Counted from the first letter of the stretch, positions 1-8,481 are shown. The stretch: 64,000 nt of DNA from Luteitalea sp. TBR-22 (GCF_016865485.1 NZ_AP024452.1:1758501-1822500); one strand, 5' to 3'. A program made the numbers and translations. Notes: generated from the letters alone by a model not told the origin.

Positions 1-190
1 GCACGTCCGGCTCGCTGGCCACCAGTTCCACGCGGAAGCCGGGCTCGGTGCGGATCTTCGTGATCGAGACCTCGGGGGCGTACGGGGGCGCCGCGGCAGG
101 CGCGGACCCGCCCTGGCCGAGGAGTGAGCTACCGCCAGCGAGGACGGCCGTCGCGACGACGCCGCCCAGGAGGGTGTTTCGAATGAGCAC
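1..190 (-). CDS. Exported dehydrogenase/cytochrome-type protein, N-terminal fragment
   Basis: This is the first 63 codons of a gene that runs off the left edge. I start it at a GTG at 190; a GGGAGG ribosome site lies about 11 bases upstream (around 206-211). The product begins with a hydrophobic export signal (LLGGVVATAVLAGG), then a Gly/Pro/Ala-rich linker, then a segment reading ITKIRTEPGFRVELVASEPD. That last phrase resembles the N-terminus of the membrane-bound dehydrogenase / haem-binding propeller proteins common in Planctomycetes and Acidobacteria (typically 'F.VELVASEP'). Only the N-terminus is visible, so the enzyme class is an inference. It is divergent from the deacetylase gene that starts at 292. 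Confidence 0.6.
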   Translation of the reverse strand, partial: MLIRNTLLGGVVATAVLAGGSSLLGQGGSAPAAAPPYAPEVSITKIRTEPGFRVELVASEPDV

Positions 191-291
191 CGCGGACCTT
201 GCCTCCCGGAGGTGAGACGAACACCAAGTCTACAGCGTCCTCGCAGCCGTCGGTCGCGTGCCTGCGGTACCATCCGCGCGGAGCCCCCCGC

Positions 292-1146
292 ATGCGCATC
301 GTGCCCGTCCGTGCCGCCCTCGCCGCGCTGGTCCTCACCGCGGCCCTCGCCCTCGTACCCGTGCCTGTGTCGACATCTCCCGGCGTCCAGGCGGCGCCCG
401 TCGTCGCCGCCACGGTGGGCTGGCCGGGCGGCGCGCGCATGGCGCTCAGCCTGTCGTTCGACGATGGCCGGGCCAGTCAGGTGACGCAGGGCCTGCCGGT
501 GTTTGCCCGACACGGGGCGCGGGTCACGCTGTACGTGGTGCCGTCGGCGGTCGAACGGTCACTCGACCTGTGGAAGCAGGCCGCCGCGGCCGGACACGAG
601 ATCGCCAACCACTCGCTGACGCACTCCTGCAGCGGCAACTTCCCGTTCTCGCGGCAGAAGGCGCTCGAGGAGCACTCGATCGACCGCATGCGCGAGGAAC
701 TCGCGCAGGCCAACCGTCGCATCGTCGAGTTGCTCGGCGTGCCACCGCCCCGCAGCTTCGCCTACCCGTGCGGGCAGACGTTCGTGGGCCGGGGTCGGGA
801 CACGCGGAGCTACGTGCCGGTGGTGGCCGAGGCGTTCGTGTCGGGGCGCACGTGGATGGACGAGGCTCCCAACGATCCGGCCTACGTCGACCTCGCGCAG
901 GCGACCGGCATCGAGATGGACGGGCGGGAGTTCGCCGACCTGCTGCCGGTGGTCGAGGGGGCGCGGACCGCGGGGGCGTGGCTCGTGCTCGCCGGGCACG
1001 ACATCGGGGCAGGCGGCCGGCAGACCACGCGCGTCGCGATGCTCGACGCGCTGCTCGCCCATGCCAGGGATCCCGCCAACGGCATCTGGCTGGCCCCGGT
1101 CGGCGACGTGGCCGATCACATCGTCAAGGCACGGGGCCACCGGTGA
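292..1146 (+). CDS. Secreted polysaccharide deacetylase (NodB/CE4 fold)
   Basis: This is a 284-residue exported enzyme predicted to remove N- or O-acetyl groups from a polysaccharide such as peptidoglycan, chitin or xylan. A signal peptide covers about residues 1-35. The NodB signature is clear: motif 1 SFDDG at residues 55-59, with the metal-binding second Asp, and motif 2 ANHSLTH near residue 100, with the two zinc-ligand histidines. AYPCG and AGHDIG downstream fit motifs 3 and 5. The open frame extends upstream to 199, but residues before Met-292 are Arg/Pro-rich and lack a signal peptide, so the ATG at 292 is preferred. It converges on the PIG-L gene, 85 bases away. Confidence 0.88.
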   Translation: MRIVPVRAALAALVLTAALALVPVPVSTSPGVQAAPVVAATVGWPGGARMALSLSFDDGRASQVTQGLPVFARHGARVTLYVVPSAVERSLDLWKQAAAAGHEIANHSLTHSCSGNFPFSRQKALEEHSIDRMREELAQANRRIVELLGVPPPRSFAYPCGQTFVGRGRDTRSYVPVVAEAFVSGRTWMDEAPNDPAYVDLAQATGIEMDGREFADLLPVVEGARTAGAWLVLAGHDIGAGGRQTTRVAMLDALLAHARDPANGIWLAPVGDVADHIVKARGHR

Positions 1147-1231
1147 GCCCGCGAGTCCCTCGGGGCAGGGCGCCGGGGACGCAGGCGCACGCCTGCCGCA
1201 GCCGTTGCGGGCACGACGCGGCGGCGCGTGA

Positions 1232-1972
1232 TCAGCGCAGCACGAGGAACGGCTCCTCGTGGGTGAGGTAGCGACGATACCCGTCGGTCTCGAAGGGAGT
1301 CGGGCGCGTCGGGGTGATCACGTCGAGGTGGCTGCGGAACTGCTGCAGCGCCTGTTGTTCGAGCGCCCTGAACCCGGACACGTCGACGCCGACGCGCCGG
1401 CGCGGGACGGCCGACAGGTCGGTGTCCCGCTTCAGGGTCACGATGAACTCGAAGACCTCGCCGCAGGCCCCCGACGCCTCGCAGGCGGCGCGCGCGATGG
1501 CATTGGTGGCGACGTGCTCGGCGTGCCCCTCGAAGGGACTCGGGATGTAGAGCTCGGAGGGACGCAACTCGGCCAGCAGTGCCGTGACGCGGCGGGTCGT
1601 CTCGGCCTGCTCGGCGACCAGGCGCTCGTTCTGCACGTCGAGGAACCGGATCTCGCCCTTGCCGCCGGTGAGGATGTCCACGGACCGGCGCGTCTCGTCC
1701 TTGCGCATCGTGGACACTTCCAACTCGCTGGGGTTGCTGGTCACGCCGAACCGGCGCAGCAGCGCCCGCCCGTCGGTCACCACGACCACGACCACGCGAC
1801 GGCCTTCCGCGGCGCGCCTGGCAATCACGCCGCCGCAACCCAGCGTCTCGTCGTCGGGGTGCGGTGCGAGAACGACCACCGGACCGGCCTGGGCGGCACG
1901 CAGGCGTCCGTGGGCAGGCGCGCCCGCCAGGGCGAGGAGGAGGCCGACGAGGGCAAGACGGGAGAGCCGCAT
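1232..1972 (-). CDS. PIG-L (LmbE-like) family deacetylase, exported
   Basis: The product has 246 residues with a signal peptide (about 1-28). It belongs to the LmbE/PIG-L zinc hydrolases, which deacetylate GlcNAc-type substrates. The hallmark APHPDDE motif is at residues 36-42, with His, Asp and Asp as metal ligand and base. A second metal-site region, EGHAEHVATN, lies in the C-terminal half; His-x-x-His is typical of the family. Many family members are cytosolic (MshB, BshB), so the signal peptide points to periplasmic action here. The substrate cannot be read from the sequence. Confidence 0.88.
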   Translation of the reverse strand: MRLSRLALVGLLLALAGAPAHGRLRAAQAGPVVVLAPHPDDETLGCGGVIARRAAEGRRVVVVVVTDGRALLRRFGVTSNPSELEVSTMRKDETRRSVDILTGGKGEIRFLDVQNERLVAEQAETTRRVTALLAELRPSELYIPSPFEGHAEHVATNAIARAACEASGACGEVFEFIVTLKRDTDLSAVPRRRVGVDVSGFRALEQQALQQFRSHLDVITPTRPTPFETDGYRRYLTHEEPFLVLR

Positions 1973-1983
1973 GGAGGGGTATT

Positions 1984-2018
1984 AGAACGCAGAAACACCT
2001 GACGCCTGACGCCGCCGT
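1984..2018. repeat. Short degenerate heptamer array
   Basis: Five 7-base units lie in phase (agaacgc, agaaaca, cctgacg, cctgacg, ccgccgt) between the divergent PIG-L and lipoprotein genes. Only the CCTGACG pair is exact. I include it because it matches the phase and words of the stronger arrays elsewhere in the window. Confidence 0.4.
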
Positions 2019-2193
2019 TCGGACCTGTCCGACGGTCAGGGCACGGCAGGCGAGGCACTGTCGACTGCACGACGCGCCGTGTACGGCGCCGAGCGGTGAG
2101 GCCGGCTCCACGTCAGACGCGGCAGGCGACGGGCGTTTCGGGCCCAGCGCGATCGCACCGGCCCTCCCGTGCCATCGCGCAGGGAGATCAACC

Positions 2194-3009
2194 GTGCATC
2201 GTCTGACACTTGCCCTCGTCTCGTCGCTCCTCGTCCTCGTCTCGGCCTGCAGCAAGGGTAGCGGGCCCTCCACGCCCACCGGCCCCTCGTCGAGCACGCC
2301 GACGCGCATCATCAACCTGTCGGGCAGCCTGGCGTTCGGCAGCGTGAACGTCGGGAGTTCTCGCGACGCCACCCTCACGATCACCAACACGGGCACCGCG
2401 CCGCTCACCGTCACCGGGATGAGCGCCACTGGTGGCTTCCCTGACCACAGCAGCGTGTCGTGGACGCAGGGCACCATTCCCGCCGGAGGCTCGCAGTCGG
2501 TGAACGTCCGCTTCGAGCCCAGGTCGGCCGGGACGTTCTCGGGCACGCTGACGGTGAACGCCGACCACACGGGCGGCGTGAACACCATCGCGGTGTCCGG
2601 CACGGGGGCCGGCGTCACCGCGGCCGGGACGTGGTCGGGCCGCTACGTCGTCGAGCGGTGCGACGGCACGGGGTCGGTGCAGGACCTGTTCTGCAGCGCA
2701 AACCGTGGGCTGTATCCGGCAGGCACGTCGCTGCCGCTCGACCTGGTGCTCACCCAGAGTGGGAGCACCGTCTCCGGAACCGCCTACTTCGGGCAGGTGA
2801 CCGGCCCGGTGACCGGCGTCGTGTCGTCCGGCGGGACACTCACCTTGCAGGGGACTGCACGGTCGAGCGGCCTCACGATCACCGTCACGGGATGGAGCAC
2901 GCCGATCAACGGCAACAGCATGACCGGCGTGATCAACTTCAACGTCGGCTCCGGCTCCCTGCCCGGCGTCGCGGCGATCACCGCTCGCCTCACGCAGGTC
3001 ACGCGGTAG
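2194..3009 (+). CDS. Choice-of-anchor D (ASH/Hydin-like) lipoprotein
   Basis: This is a 271-residue lipoprotein. A GTG start at 2194 is preferred because AGGGAGA lies six bases upstream and the product then begins with a perfect lipoprotein signal (LLVLVSAC, lipidated Cys19). A Ser/Thr/Pro-rich linker follows. Next comes one immunoglobulin-like repeat (about residues 38-135) with the pattern FGSVNVGSSRDATLTITNTG ... FEPRSAGTFSGTLTV, typical of abnormal-spindle/Hydin 'choice-of-anchor D' domains. The C-terminal 130 residues are a beta-rich region with no family I recognise. Role: probably surface or periplasmic binding or adhesion; no enzyme motif is seen. Confidence 0.8.
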   Translation: MHRLTLALVSSLLVLVSACSKGSGPSTPTGPSSSTPTRIINLSGSLAFGSVNVGSSRDATLTITNTGTAPLTVTGMSATGGFPDHSSVSWTQGTIPAGGSQSVNVRFEPRSAGTFSGTLTVNADHTGGVNTIAVSGTGAGVTAAGTWSGRYVVERCDGTGSVQDLFCSANRGLYPAGTSLPLDLVLTQSGSTVSGTAYFGQVTGPVTGVVSSGGTLTLQGTARSSGLTITVTGWSTPINGNSMTGVINFNVGSGSLPGVAAITARLTQVTR

Positions 3010-3344
3010 AGGCGTCGCCTCGACACCACCCGGCGGGGCGAGGCGCGGTCGGCTGTGCGCAGGGCCAGCGACCGCGCCCGATCCCTCCGGTGAGAGACTC
3101 GCCCGCCACAACCCGGGCATGCGTACAGGGGAAGGCGCAAGTGTACGGATGCGCCAGCGCACGTTCCAGAGGGAACGCCGGGGAGTCCCCCCAGCGCGAC
3201 CTCTGTCGCTGCCGCGCGGCATCCGGCACAACCTTGGGTGGTGTCCGGGCGGCCACCGCGATACCTTCTTCACGCCGGGGACCCACGGCAGAGCGCACCA
3301 GTCATGTCGAGCGATCCATACCAACACCGCATCCGTACCTGTCG
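3010..3344. other. Intergenic region with no recognised feature
   Basis: This 335-base gap lies between the lipoprotein stop and the kinase start. I find no small gene with a convincing ribosome site, no strong hairpin and no tandem repeat. It presumably holds the kinase promoter, but no clear -35/-10 pair stands out in this GC-rich stretch. Confidence 0.5.
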
Positions 3345-4967
3345 ATGATGACGTCGACTGCACCTCACGGCAGCAGCCTCACCCCCACGCTGACCACGTC
3401 GCTTCCGCCCGCCCTGATGGCGCAGGCGGCGCGTCGGTTGCGCGTCATGGCGCTGCTCTACGCTGGCGTGTTCTTCGTTGCGGGCATCCTGCCGGTGCTG
3501 CTCCTGCCCGAGGAGCGCACCATCTTCTTCTCGCATCCGACCCGCTGGCTGCCGTCGGCGCTCTCGATCGGGACGGCGCTGGTGGTCGCCTTCGTCGCCG
3601 GTCGCCCCGCCCTCACACCGGAGGCGGTGGTGCGGCTCGGCTTGCTGTTCCAGGTCGTCGGCACGCTCGGCATCGCCTGGTCCGAGTACCTGCAGCCGGC
3701 CGACGGCACCACCGCGATGTCGCCGATGAAGGGCCTGTCGTGGGCGGCGGTGTGGATGCTGTCGTTCACGATCACGGTGCCGAGCCCGCCGCGCCAGGCC
3801 TTCACCGCCGCGATGAGCTCGGCCGTGATGGTGCCCCTGGTCGCCGCACTCGCCACGCGCTGGGGCTACCTGCCGTCGGTCTCGGGACCCGAGTTCTTCC
3901 TCCACGTCGTGCTGCCGTACCTCGTCGTGGTGGCCATCGCGGGGGTCGGCGCCCGCCTGGTCTACAGCCTCGGCGTCGACCTGAAGCGTGCGCAGGATCT
4001 CGGCAGCTATCAACTCGAGGAGCGCCTGGGCTTCGGCGGCATGGGCGAGGTGTGGCGGGCGCGGCACCGGCTGCTGGCGCGCCCGGCGGCCGTCAAGCTC
4101 ATTCGCCCGGAGGTCTTCGAGGCAGCCGGCATCGCGCGGCAGTCGGAACTGCGGCTGCGGTTCGAGCGCGAGGCGCAGACCACCGCGCTGCTGCAGTCAC
4201 CGCACACGATCCATCTGTTCGATTACGGCGTCACCGAAGAGGGCGCGTTCTACTACGTGATGGAACTGCTCGACGGCTTCGACCTGCGGACGCTGGTCGA
4301 CCGCTTCGGGCCGCTGCCGGTCGAGCGCGCCGTGCACCTGCTGGTGCAGGCGTGCCACTCGTTGGCCGAGGCGCACGCGGTGGGGCTGGTGCACCGGGAC
4401 ATCACGCCGGCCAACATCTTCGTGTGCCGGTACGGTCGCGACGTCGACTTCGTGAAGGTCCTCGACTTCGGCCTCGTCAAGCCGCACGAGACCAGCGTGC
4501 GCGACGAGTCGATCGCGCGCCGCGATCGCGTCGGCGGCACGCCGGCGTTCATGTCGCCCGAACAGGCGCTGGCCGATCGGCCCATCGACGCGCGGTCGGA
4601 CCTCTACGCCCTCGGCTGCGTGGGGTACTGGCTGGTCACCGGCGCCGTGGTGTTCCCCCGCAACACGCCCATGGCCATGGCAGTGGCGCACACGCAGGCC
4701 GTGCCGGAGCCGCCGTCGGCACGGACCGAACTGCCGATCCCGCCCGAGTTCGACGCGCTGATCCTCGAGTGCCTGGCCAAGGCGCCCGAGGATCGGCCGC
4801 CGTCGGCCGAGGACCTCGCGCAACGCCTGCAACGGCTCACCGGCTTGCCTCCCTGGGAGCGCGCCCAGGCGCGCGCCTGGTGGAACCTTCACAAACCGAT
4901 CGATCCGGCCCGCAAGCGGTTGGCCGCCGACACGACCGCCGTGCGCACGGTGCGGCCGAGGCGGTAG
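3345..4967 (+). CDS. Membrane Ser/Thr protein kinase, N-terminal six-TM sensor
   Basis: This is a 540-residue eukaryotic-type kinase. About six hydrophobic segments fill residues 30-210, followed by a C-terminal cytosolic kinase. Kinase motifs: glycine loop GFGGMGEVW from residue 229, ATP lysine in AVKLI (K251), catalytic loop HRDITPAN with D352 and N357, DFG at 374-376, and GTPAFMSPEQ as the activation-segment end. The lysine usual two residues after the catalytic Asp (HRDIK) is Thr here. Most bacterial STKs of this type carry the kinase first and the membrane anchor second; this order is reversed, so the membrane domain may be the sensor. Start codons at 3345 and 3348 are both possible; no good ribosome site is visible. 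Confidence 0.88.
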   Translation: MMTSTAPHGSSLTPTLTTSLPPALMAQAARRLRVMALLYAGVFFVAGILPVLLLPEERTIFFSHPTRWLPSALSIGTALVVAFVAGRPALTPEAVVRLGLLFQVVGTLGIAWSEYLQPADGTTAMSPMKGLSWAAVWMLSFTITVPSPPRQAFTAAMSSAVMVPLVAALATRWGYLPSVSGPEFFLHVVLPYLVVVAIAGVGARLVYSLGVDLKRAQDLGSYQLEERLGFGGMGEVWRARHRLLARPAAVKLIRPEVFEAAGIARQSELRLRFEREAQTTALLQSPHTIHLFDYGVTEEGAFYYVMELLDGFDLRTLVDRFGPLPVERAVHLLVQACHSLAEAHAVGLVHRDITPANIFVCRYGRDVDFVKVLDFGLVKPHETSVRDESIARRDRVGGTPAFMSPEQALADRPIDARSDLYALGCVGYWLVTGAVVFPRNTPMAMAVAHTQAVPEPPSARTELPIPPEFDALILECLAKAPEDRPPSAEDLAQRLQRLTGLPPWERAQARAWWNLHKPIDPARKRLAADTTAVRTVRPRR

Positions 4968-4977
4968 GGCAGGAACT

Positions 4978-4998
4978 CCCGAACGCCGAACGGCGAAC
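4978..4998. repeat. Heptamer repeat, three GCCGAAC-type units
   Basis: Units cccgaac, gccgaac and ggcgaac follow in exact 7-base phase, starting 10 bases after the kinase stop codon. The same word recurs at 5806, 50277 and 57182. Confidence 0.5.
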
Positions 4999-5066
4999 GA
5001 GAACGACGGAGGCTACCCAGCGGGGCGGGCGAATCTGCGATACCGTGCTGGCGTCGGAGGTCGTGC

Positions 5067-5762
5067 ATGGCCAGGCAGCCCCTCGTCCACATCGTCGGCA
5101 TCGACTGCGCCACGCGCGAGGCGAGCACCGGCGTCTGTCTCGCCACGTGGGATGGACGCCACCTCACGATCGCGGAGGCGTGCACCTGTCGTCCCGACCG
5201 AACGGCCGAGGATGCCGCGCGCGGCTGGCTCGCCGACGCCCCCAGCGGCATCGTGGCCCTCGATGCCCCCCTGGGCTGGCCCGACCCGCTCACTTGCGCG
5301 CTGGCCGACCACCAGGCCGGCGGACGCCTGCCGTTCGTGGCCGACGACCTCTTCGCGCGCGAGACCGATCGCGCCATCACCCGACGTCACGGCCGCACCC
5401 CGCCGCACATCGACGGCAACCAGGTGGCGCGCACGTCCCTCGCCGCGCTGCACCTGCTGTCGCGTCTGCGCGAGGACCTGGGGCGCCCGATTCCCCTTGC
5501 CTGGGCCTCCGGCGCGCCCGACGGGCTGGTCGCCATCGAGGTGTTTCCGGCGGCCACCGCTCGCGCGCACGGCCAGGACGGCACGCTGCCCTCGTGGGTC
5601 ACGCCCAACCCGCACCCGGCGATGACCCGGACCATGCACGCGCGCGACGCGATCCTGTCGGCCGTCGCCGCCGTGGACATGCTCGAGGGCCGCGCCGTGC
5701 CGCCACGCGGCGCCGAACAGGAACGGCTGTCGCGGCGCGAGGGATGGATCTGGGCCAGGTAG
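5067..5762 (+). CDS. DUF429 family protein
   Basis: The product has 231 residues with no signal peptide. The features fit DUF429, an RNase-H-like-fold family of unknown function: N-terminal GIDCA at residues 11-15, IVALDAPLGWP near 62-72, a central ETDRAI and HIDG region, and the late EVFPAA and DAILSAVAAVDMLEG helix. The acidic residues in GID, ALDAP and RDA would form a metal site if the fold is catalytic; that is inference. It stands alone between the kinase gene and a convergent secreted protein. Confidence 0.75.
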   Translation: MARQPLVHIVGIDCATREASTGVCLATWDGRHLTIAEACTCRPDRTAEDAARGWLADAPSGIVALDAPLGWPDPLTCALADHQAGGRLPFVADDLFARETDRAITRRHGRTPPHIDGNQVARTSLAALHLLSRLREDLGRPIPLAWASGAPDGLVAIEVFPAATARAHGQDGTLPSWVTPNPHPAMTRTMHARDAILSAVAAVDMLEGRAVPPRGAEQERLSRREGWIWAR

Positions 5763-5763
5763 T

Positions 5764-5819
5764 GTTTGACGTTTGACGTTTGACGTCGAGCGCCGAGCGC
5801 CGGACGCCGAACGCGGAGG
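5764..5819. repeat. Heptamer array with drifting word (GTTTGAC to GCCGAAC)
   Basis: Eight consecutive 7-base units start two bases after the DUF429 stop: gtttgac three times, then gtcgagc, gccgagc, gccggac, gccgaac and gcggagg. Phase is never lost although the word changes stepwise along the array. It lies between two convergent genes. Confidence 0.8.
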
Positions 5820-5852
5820 CGTCGGCTGCCGCGCGATCGTGACACGCCCGCG

Positions 5853-6491
5853 TCAGCCCCCCGGCCTGGTCGTGCCAGTGGGCACCTTCCGGATGGCGTT
5901 CATGAACTGCGCGTTGGTCAGCACGTTGCTGGCCAGGTCGAGGATCGCTGACGTGATCGTCTCCGTGTAGTTGAGGCGCCGCATCCGCCGCCCCCAGTTC
6001 TCCCCGCGGCCGGTGGCGAGCGCCGCCCAGACCTCCGCGCCCTCCCTGTTTGTCAGGCGCAGGCGTACTCGCACGGTGCCGGTGTACGTCTCGCCGTCGT
6101 CGATCCAGAACTGGGTGAGCTCGCCGGTGAGTGTCAGGTCTGCGTCCTCCGTGACGAGATCGAGCCCGCCACTTGCCAGCTCACGTCGCAGGTGCTGGTC
6201 GACGAACGCCGCCACGTCGGTGCCCGTCACGACACGCGTGTTGCGACCGGTGACGTCGCCGATGGACGTGCGGTCCTCGCGCGCGTCCGCCAATGGCACC
6301 ACGCGCAGCCGCTCGAGGCCGCCCGTGAGATCCACCACGGGCACGGCAGGGACTTCCCGCGGTGTCCATTCCAGCGGGACGTCGAACGACTTGACGGGTG
6401 GCTGCGCGGCCACGCGCGCGCCAGCCAACAGCGCGATCGCGGCGACCGCCACGATGGCGAAGCTGCGTGTGGGCCGTGAGTGGTGAGGCAT
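5853..6491 (-). CDS. Secreted protein of unknown function, YajG-like
   Basis: This is a 212-residue protein with a signal peptide ending near residue 29 (VAAQ). The mature part begins with a VPLEW...VPVVDL segment. A typical 'resistance to degeneracy' alpha/beta pattern follows: VVPLADARED, a VAAFVDQHLRRELASGG helix, ADLTLTGELTQFWID, and YTGTVRVRLRLTN. This layout resembles YajG/LptE-like small periplasmic proteins that carry a variable N-strand followed by an amphipathic helix. No lipobox is present. Function unknown; the family call is tentative. Confidence 0.7.
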   Translation of the reverse strand: MPHHSRPTRSFAIVAVAAIALLAGARVAAQPPVKSFDVPLEWTPREVPAVPVVDLTGGLERLRVVPLADAREDRTSIGDVTGRNTRVVTGTDVAAFVDQHLRRELASGGLDLVTEDADLTLTGELTQFWIDDGETYTGTVRVRLRLTNREGAEVWAALATGRGENWGRRMRRLNYTETITSAILDLASNVLTNAQFMNAIRKVPTGTTRPGG

Positions 6492-6526
6492 GTGGATTCT
6501 TCCTCGTTACCCGGCACTCCGTGCGC

Positions 6527-6596
6527 GGTGCCCGGTGCCCGGTGCCCGACGTCCGCTGCCCGGTGCCCGGTGCCCGGTGCCCGGTGCCCGGTGCTA
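6527..6596. repeat. GGTGCCC heptamer array, ten units
   Basis: Ten 7-base units lie in unbroken phase: ggtgccc three times, gacgtcc, gctgccc, ggtgccc four times, ggtgcta. The last unit contains the stop codon of the minus-strand DUF1080 gene (complement of cta, 6594-6596). Weaker units (ggcactc, cgtgcgc) extend it to 6513. The same word forms the array at 51344. Confidence 0.9.
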
Positions 6597-7442
6597 GTAC
6601 CGGCAACTCCCCGGCTCGTCGTGGACGATGTAGCGCTTGTAGTTGCGCGCCTTGGGGTCGCGGCACCCCGACAGGTTCAGGAGCTCCACCTTGCGGAAGT
6701 CGACCGGGTGGCTCTCCGACTGCAGGGAAATCGACCCGCTCGTCAGCAGCGTCCCATCGACCTTCTGGCGCGGGTCATGGTTGGTGACGTTGCCGCCGCC
6801 CACCTGCGGGCGCTGGTACTCGAGCACGACCTGCCCGTTCACCACGTGACGGATGAACTCGCCGCCGTGCACGTGCGCCTCCGCGCGCACCCATTGGTCG
6901 CCGTCGAAGGTCGCCGACGACGAGTTCTGGCAGTGTCGGGTGAACAGCACGCCGTTCATCTCGACGTTGGTTCCGGGCGTGCACAGGTTGGCCGTGGTGC
7001 GCGGGCCCTTGCCCAGGCCACCGAGCAACTGCACCTCGATCGAGATCGGGAAGTCCTGCTCGCGCTGCATGGTCTGCGCGGGTTGGCCGTGGACCATGAT
7101 GCCGCTGTTGCGCGTCGCCCAACCGGGGCCGCCGGACACCTGATCGCCGACGAAGCGGTACTCGACCGCCACGACGTAGTACGAGAAGGCATCCTTGTAG
7201 AACAGGTGCCCGAACCGTTCCTTGAAGGTGTCGTACTCGTCGTAGCGCACCTTCAGCAGGCCGTCCTCGACGCGGAACGTGTGCAGCGCGTTCTCGCCGA
7301 CCGGGTAGCCGGTGATCTTCGGGGTCCATCCCGCCAGGCTCTTGCCGTCGAACAACTGGATCCAGTCCTCTCGGTCGGCAGGCGCCTGCGCGGCAGAGAG
7401 GACCGCCCCGGCGACCAGCACCCACGGCAGCAGCAGCTTCAT
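6594..7442 (-). CDS. DUF1080 (3-keto-disaccharide hydrolase-type) secreted protein
   Basis: The product has 282 residues with a signal peptide (about 1-20). The DUF1080/GH16-like concanavalin fold is shown by WIQLFDGKSLAGW near the N-terminus, then RFVGDQVSGGPGWATRNSGIMVHGQ, SIEVQLLGG and the late ISLQSESHPVDFRKVELL strand. Members bind or cleave sugars such as 3-keto-glucosides outside the cytoplasm. The C-terminal tail has a Cys pair (GCRDPKARN...GSCRY) not needed by the fold. ATG 7442 is chosen over GTG 7451 because AGGTGA precedes it by five bases. Two relatives lie at 37204 and 38160. Confidence 0.85.
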   Translation of the reverse strand: MKLLLPWVLVAGAVLSAAQAPADREDWIQLFDGKSLAGWTPKITGYPVGENALHTFRVEDGLLKVRYDEYDTFKERFGHLFYKDAFSYYVVAVEYRFVGDQVSGGPGWATRNSGIMVHGQPAQTMQREQDFPISIEVQLLGGLGKGPRTTANLCTPGTNVEMNGVLFTRHCQNSSSATFDGDQWVRAEAHVHGGEFIRHVVNGQVVLEYQRPQVGGGNVTNHDPRQKVDGTLLTSGSISLQSESHPVDFRKVELLNLSGCRDPKARNYKRYIVHDEPGSCRY

Positions 7443-7593
7443 CGCGGTCACCTGGCGCTGGCCGCAATGAGGGCCGCAAGGCAGGACGAGACGAGCGGTG
7501 GGACGTCGACGGCGGCGGGCAGCACACGCATGGCGACAAGAGTAGCCGAGGATGAGGGGCCGGTTCGCCGCGCCCCTCGAGGACCGCCAGGGG

Positions 7594-8481
7594 CTATGCG
7601 AGCTTCGCCTTGAAGAACTCCAGCGTGCGCGTCCACGCCAGTTTCGCCGAGGCCTCGTCGTAGCGCGGCGTCGTATCGTTGTGGAAGCCGTGCTGCGCGC
7701 CGGGGTACATGTGCGCGGTGTAGGTCACGCCTGCAGCCTTCAGCGCCGCCTCGTAGGCCGGCCAGGCCGCGTTGATGCGCTCGTCCTTCTCGGCCAGGTG
7801 CACGAGCAGCGGCGCCTTCACGGTCGCGGCGTTCTCGGGGGGCGGCGTGTTGCCGTAGAACGGCACCGCGGCCGCCAGATCCGGCAGCCTGGTGGCGAGC
7901 AGGTGCGCGATGCCGCCGCCGTAGCAGAAGCCCACCACGCCGACCTTGCCGGTGCAGTCCGCGTGTCCCTTCAGGAAGCGGAACGCCGCCATCATGTCCT
8001 CGCGCGTCTTCGGCTGCTCGAGGGTCGCGAAGAGCGCGCGGGCCTTGTCCTCGTCGCCGGGATAGCCGCCGAGTGGCGCGAGCGCGTCGGGCGCGAGCAC
8101 CACGAAGCCCTCCAGCGCGAACCGCCGGGCGACGTCCTCGATGTGTGGGTTGAGGCCACGGTTCTCGTGGACGACGAGCACGCCCGGCTGCTTGCCCGTG
8201 GCGGCCTTCGCCTTCACGAGGTATCCGCGCGTCGTCGGGTAACCCTGCGGTGATGGGTACGTCACCGACTCGGTCACCAGCCGGGCGTCGTCGCGGGCGA
8301 TCACCTGCGCCTCGGCGAACCGCGGGTTGAGCGCGTCGAGCAGCATCGCGGCCGTCACCCCGCCCACGGCGAACCTGCTGGCGCGATCGAGGAAGCCACG
8401 CCGGTCGATGTCGCCGTGGACGTACGCGTCGAACAGGATCAGCAGTTCCTCGTCGAAATCGGCTGCGGTCTTGCGTTCCAT
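7594..8481 (-). CDS. Tat-exported dienelactone hydrolase family protein
   Basis: This is a 295-residue alpha/beta hydrolase. ATG 8481 has AGGGAGA five bases upstream. A Tat-like RRGFLDRAS motif (residues 27-35) precedes a hydrophobic stretch. Like YghX-type proteins, it has about 25 residues ahead of the twin arginine. The dienelactone hydrolase triad is readable: nucleophile Cys186 in GFCYGG, Asp233 in EKDERI and His264 in GAQHGF. Classical DLH opens dienelactones in chlorocatechol breakdown, but no such pathway genes are nearby, so the substrate is open. A 112-base same-strand gap separates it from the DUF1080 start. Confidence 0.88.
   Translation of the reverse strand: MERKTAADFDEELLILFDAYVHGDIDRRGFLDRASRFAVGGVTAAMLLDALNPRFAEAQVIARDDARLVTESVTYPSPQGYPTTRGYLVKAKAATGKQPGVLVVHENRGLNPHIEDVARRFALEGFVVLAPDALAPLGGYPGDEDKARALFATLEQPKTREDMMAAFRFLKGHADCTGKVGVVGFCYGGGIAHLLATRLPDLAAAVPFYGNTPPPENAATVKAPLLVHLAEKDERINAAWPAYEAALKAAGVTYTAHMYPGAQHGFHNDTTPRYDEASAKLAWTRTLEFFKAKLA

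Noticed and set aside
1181-1196. Hairpin GCAGGCG/CGCCTGC between the convergent genes at 1146 and 1232
   Set aside because: Only two bases separate the arms, so the real stem would be about five to six pairs. At 70% GC such short palindromes are expected by chance.
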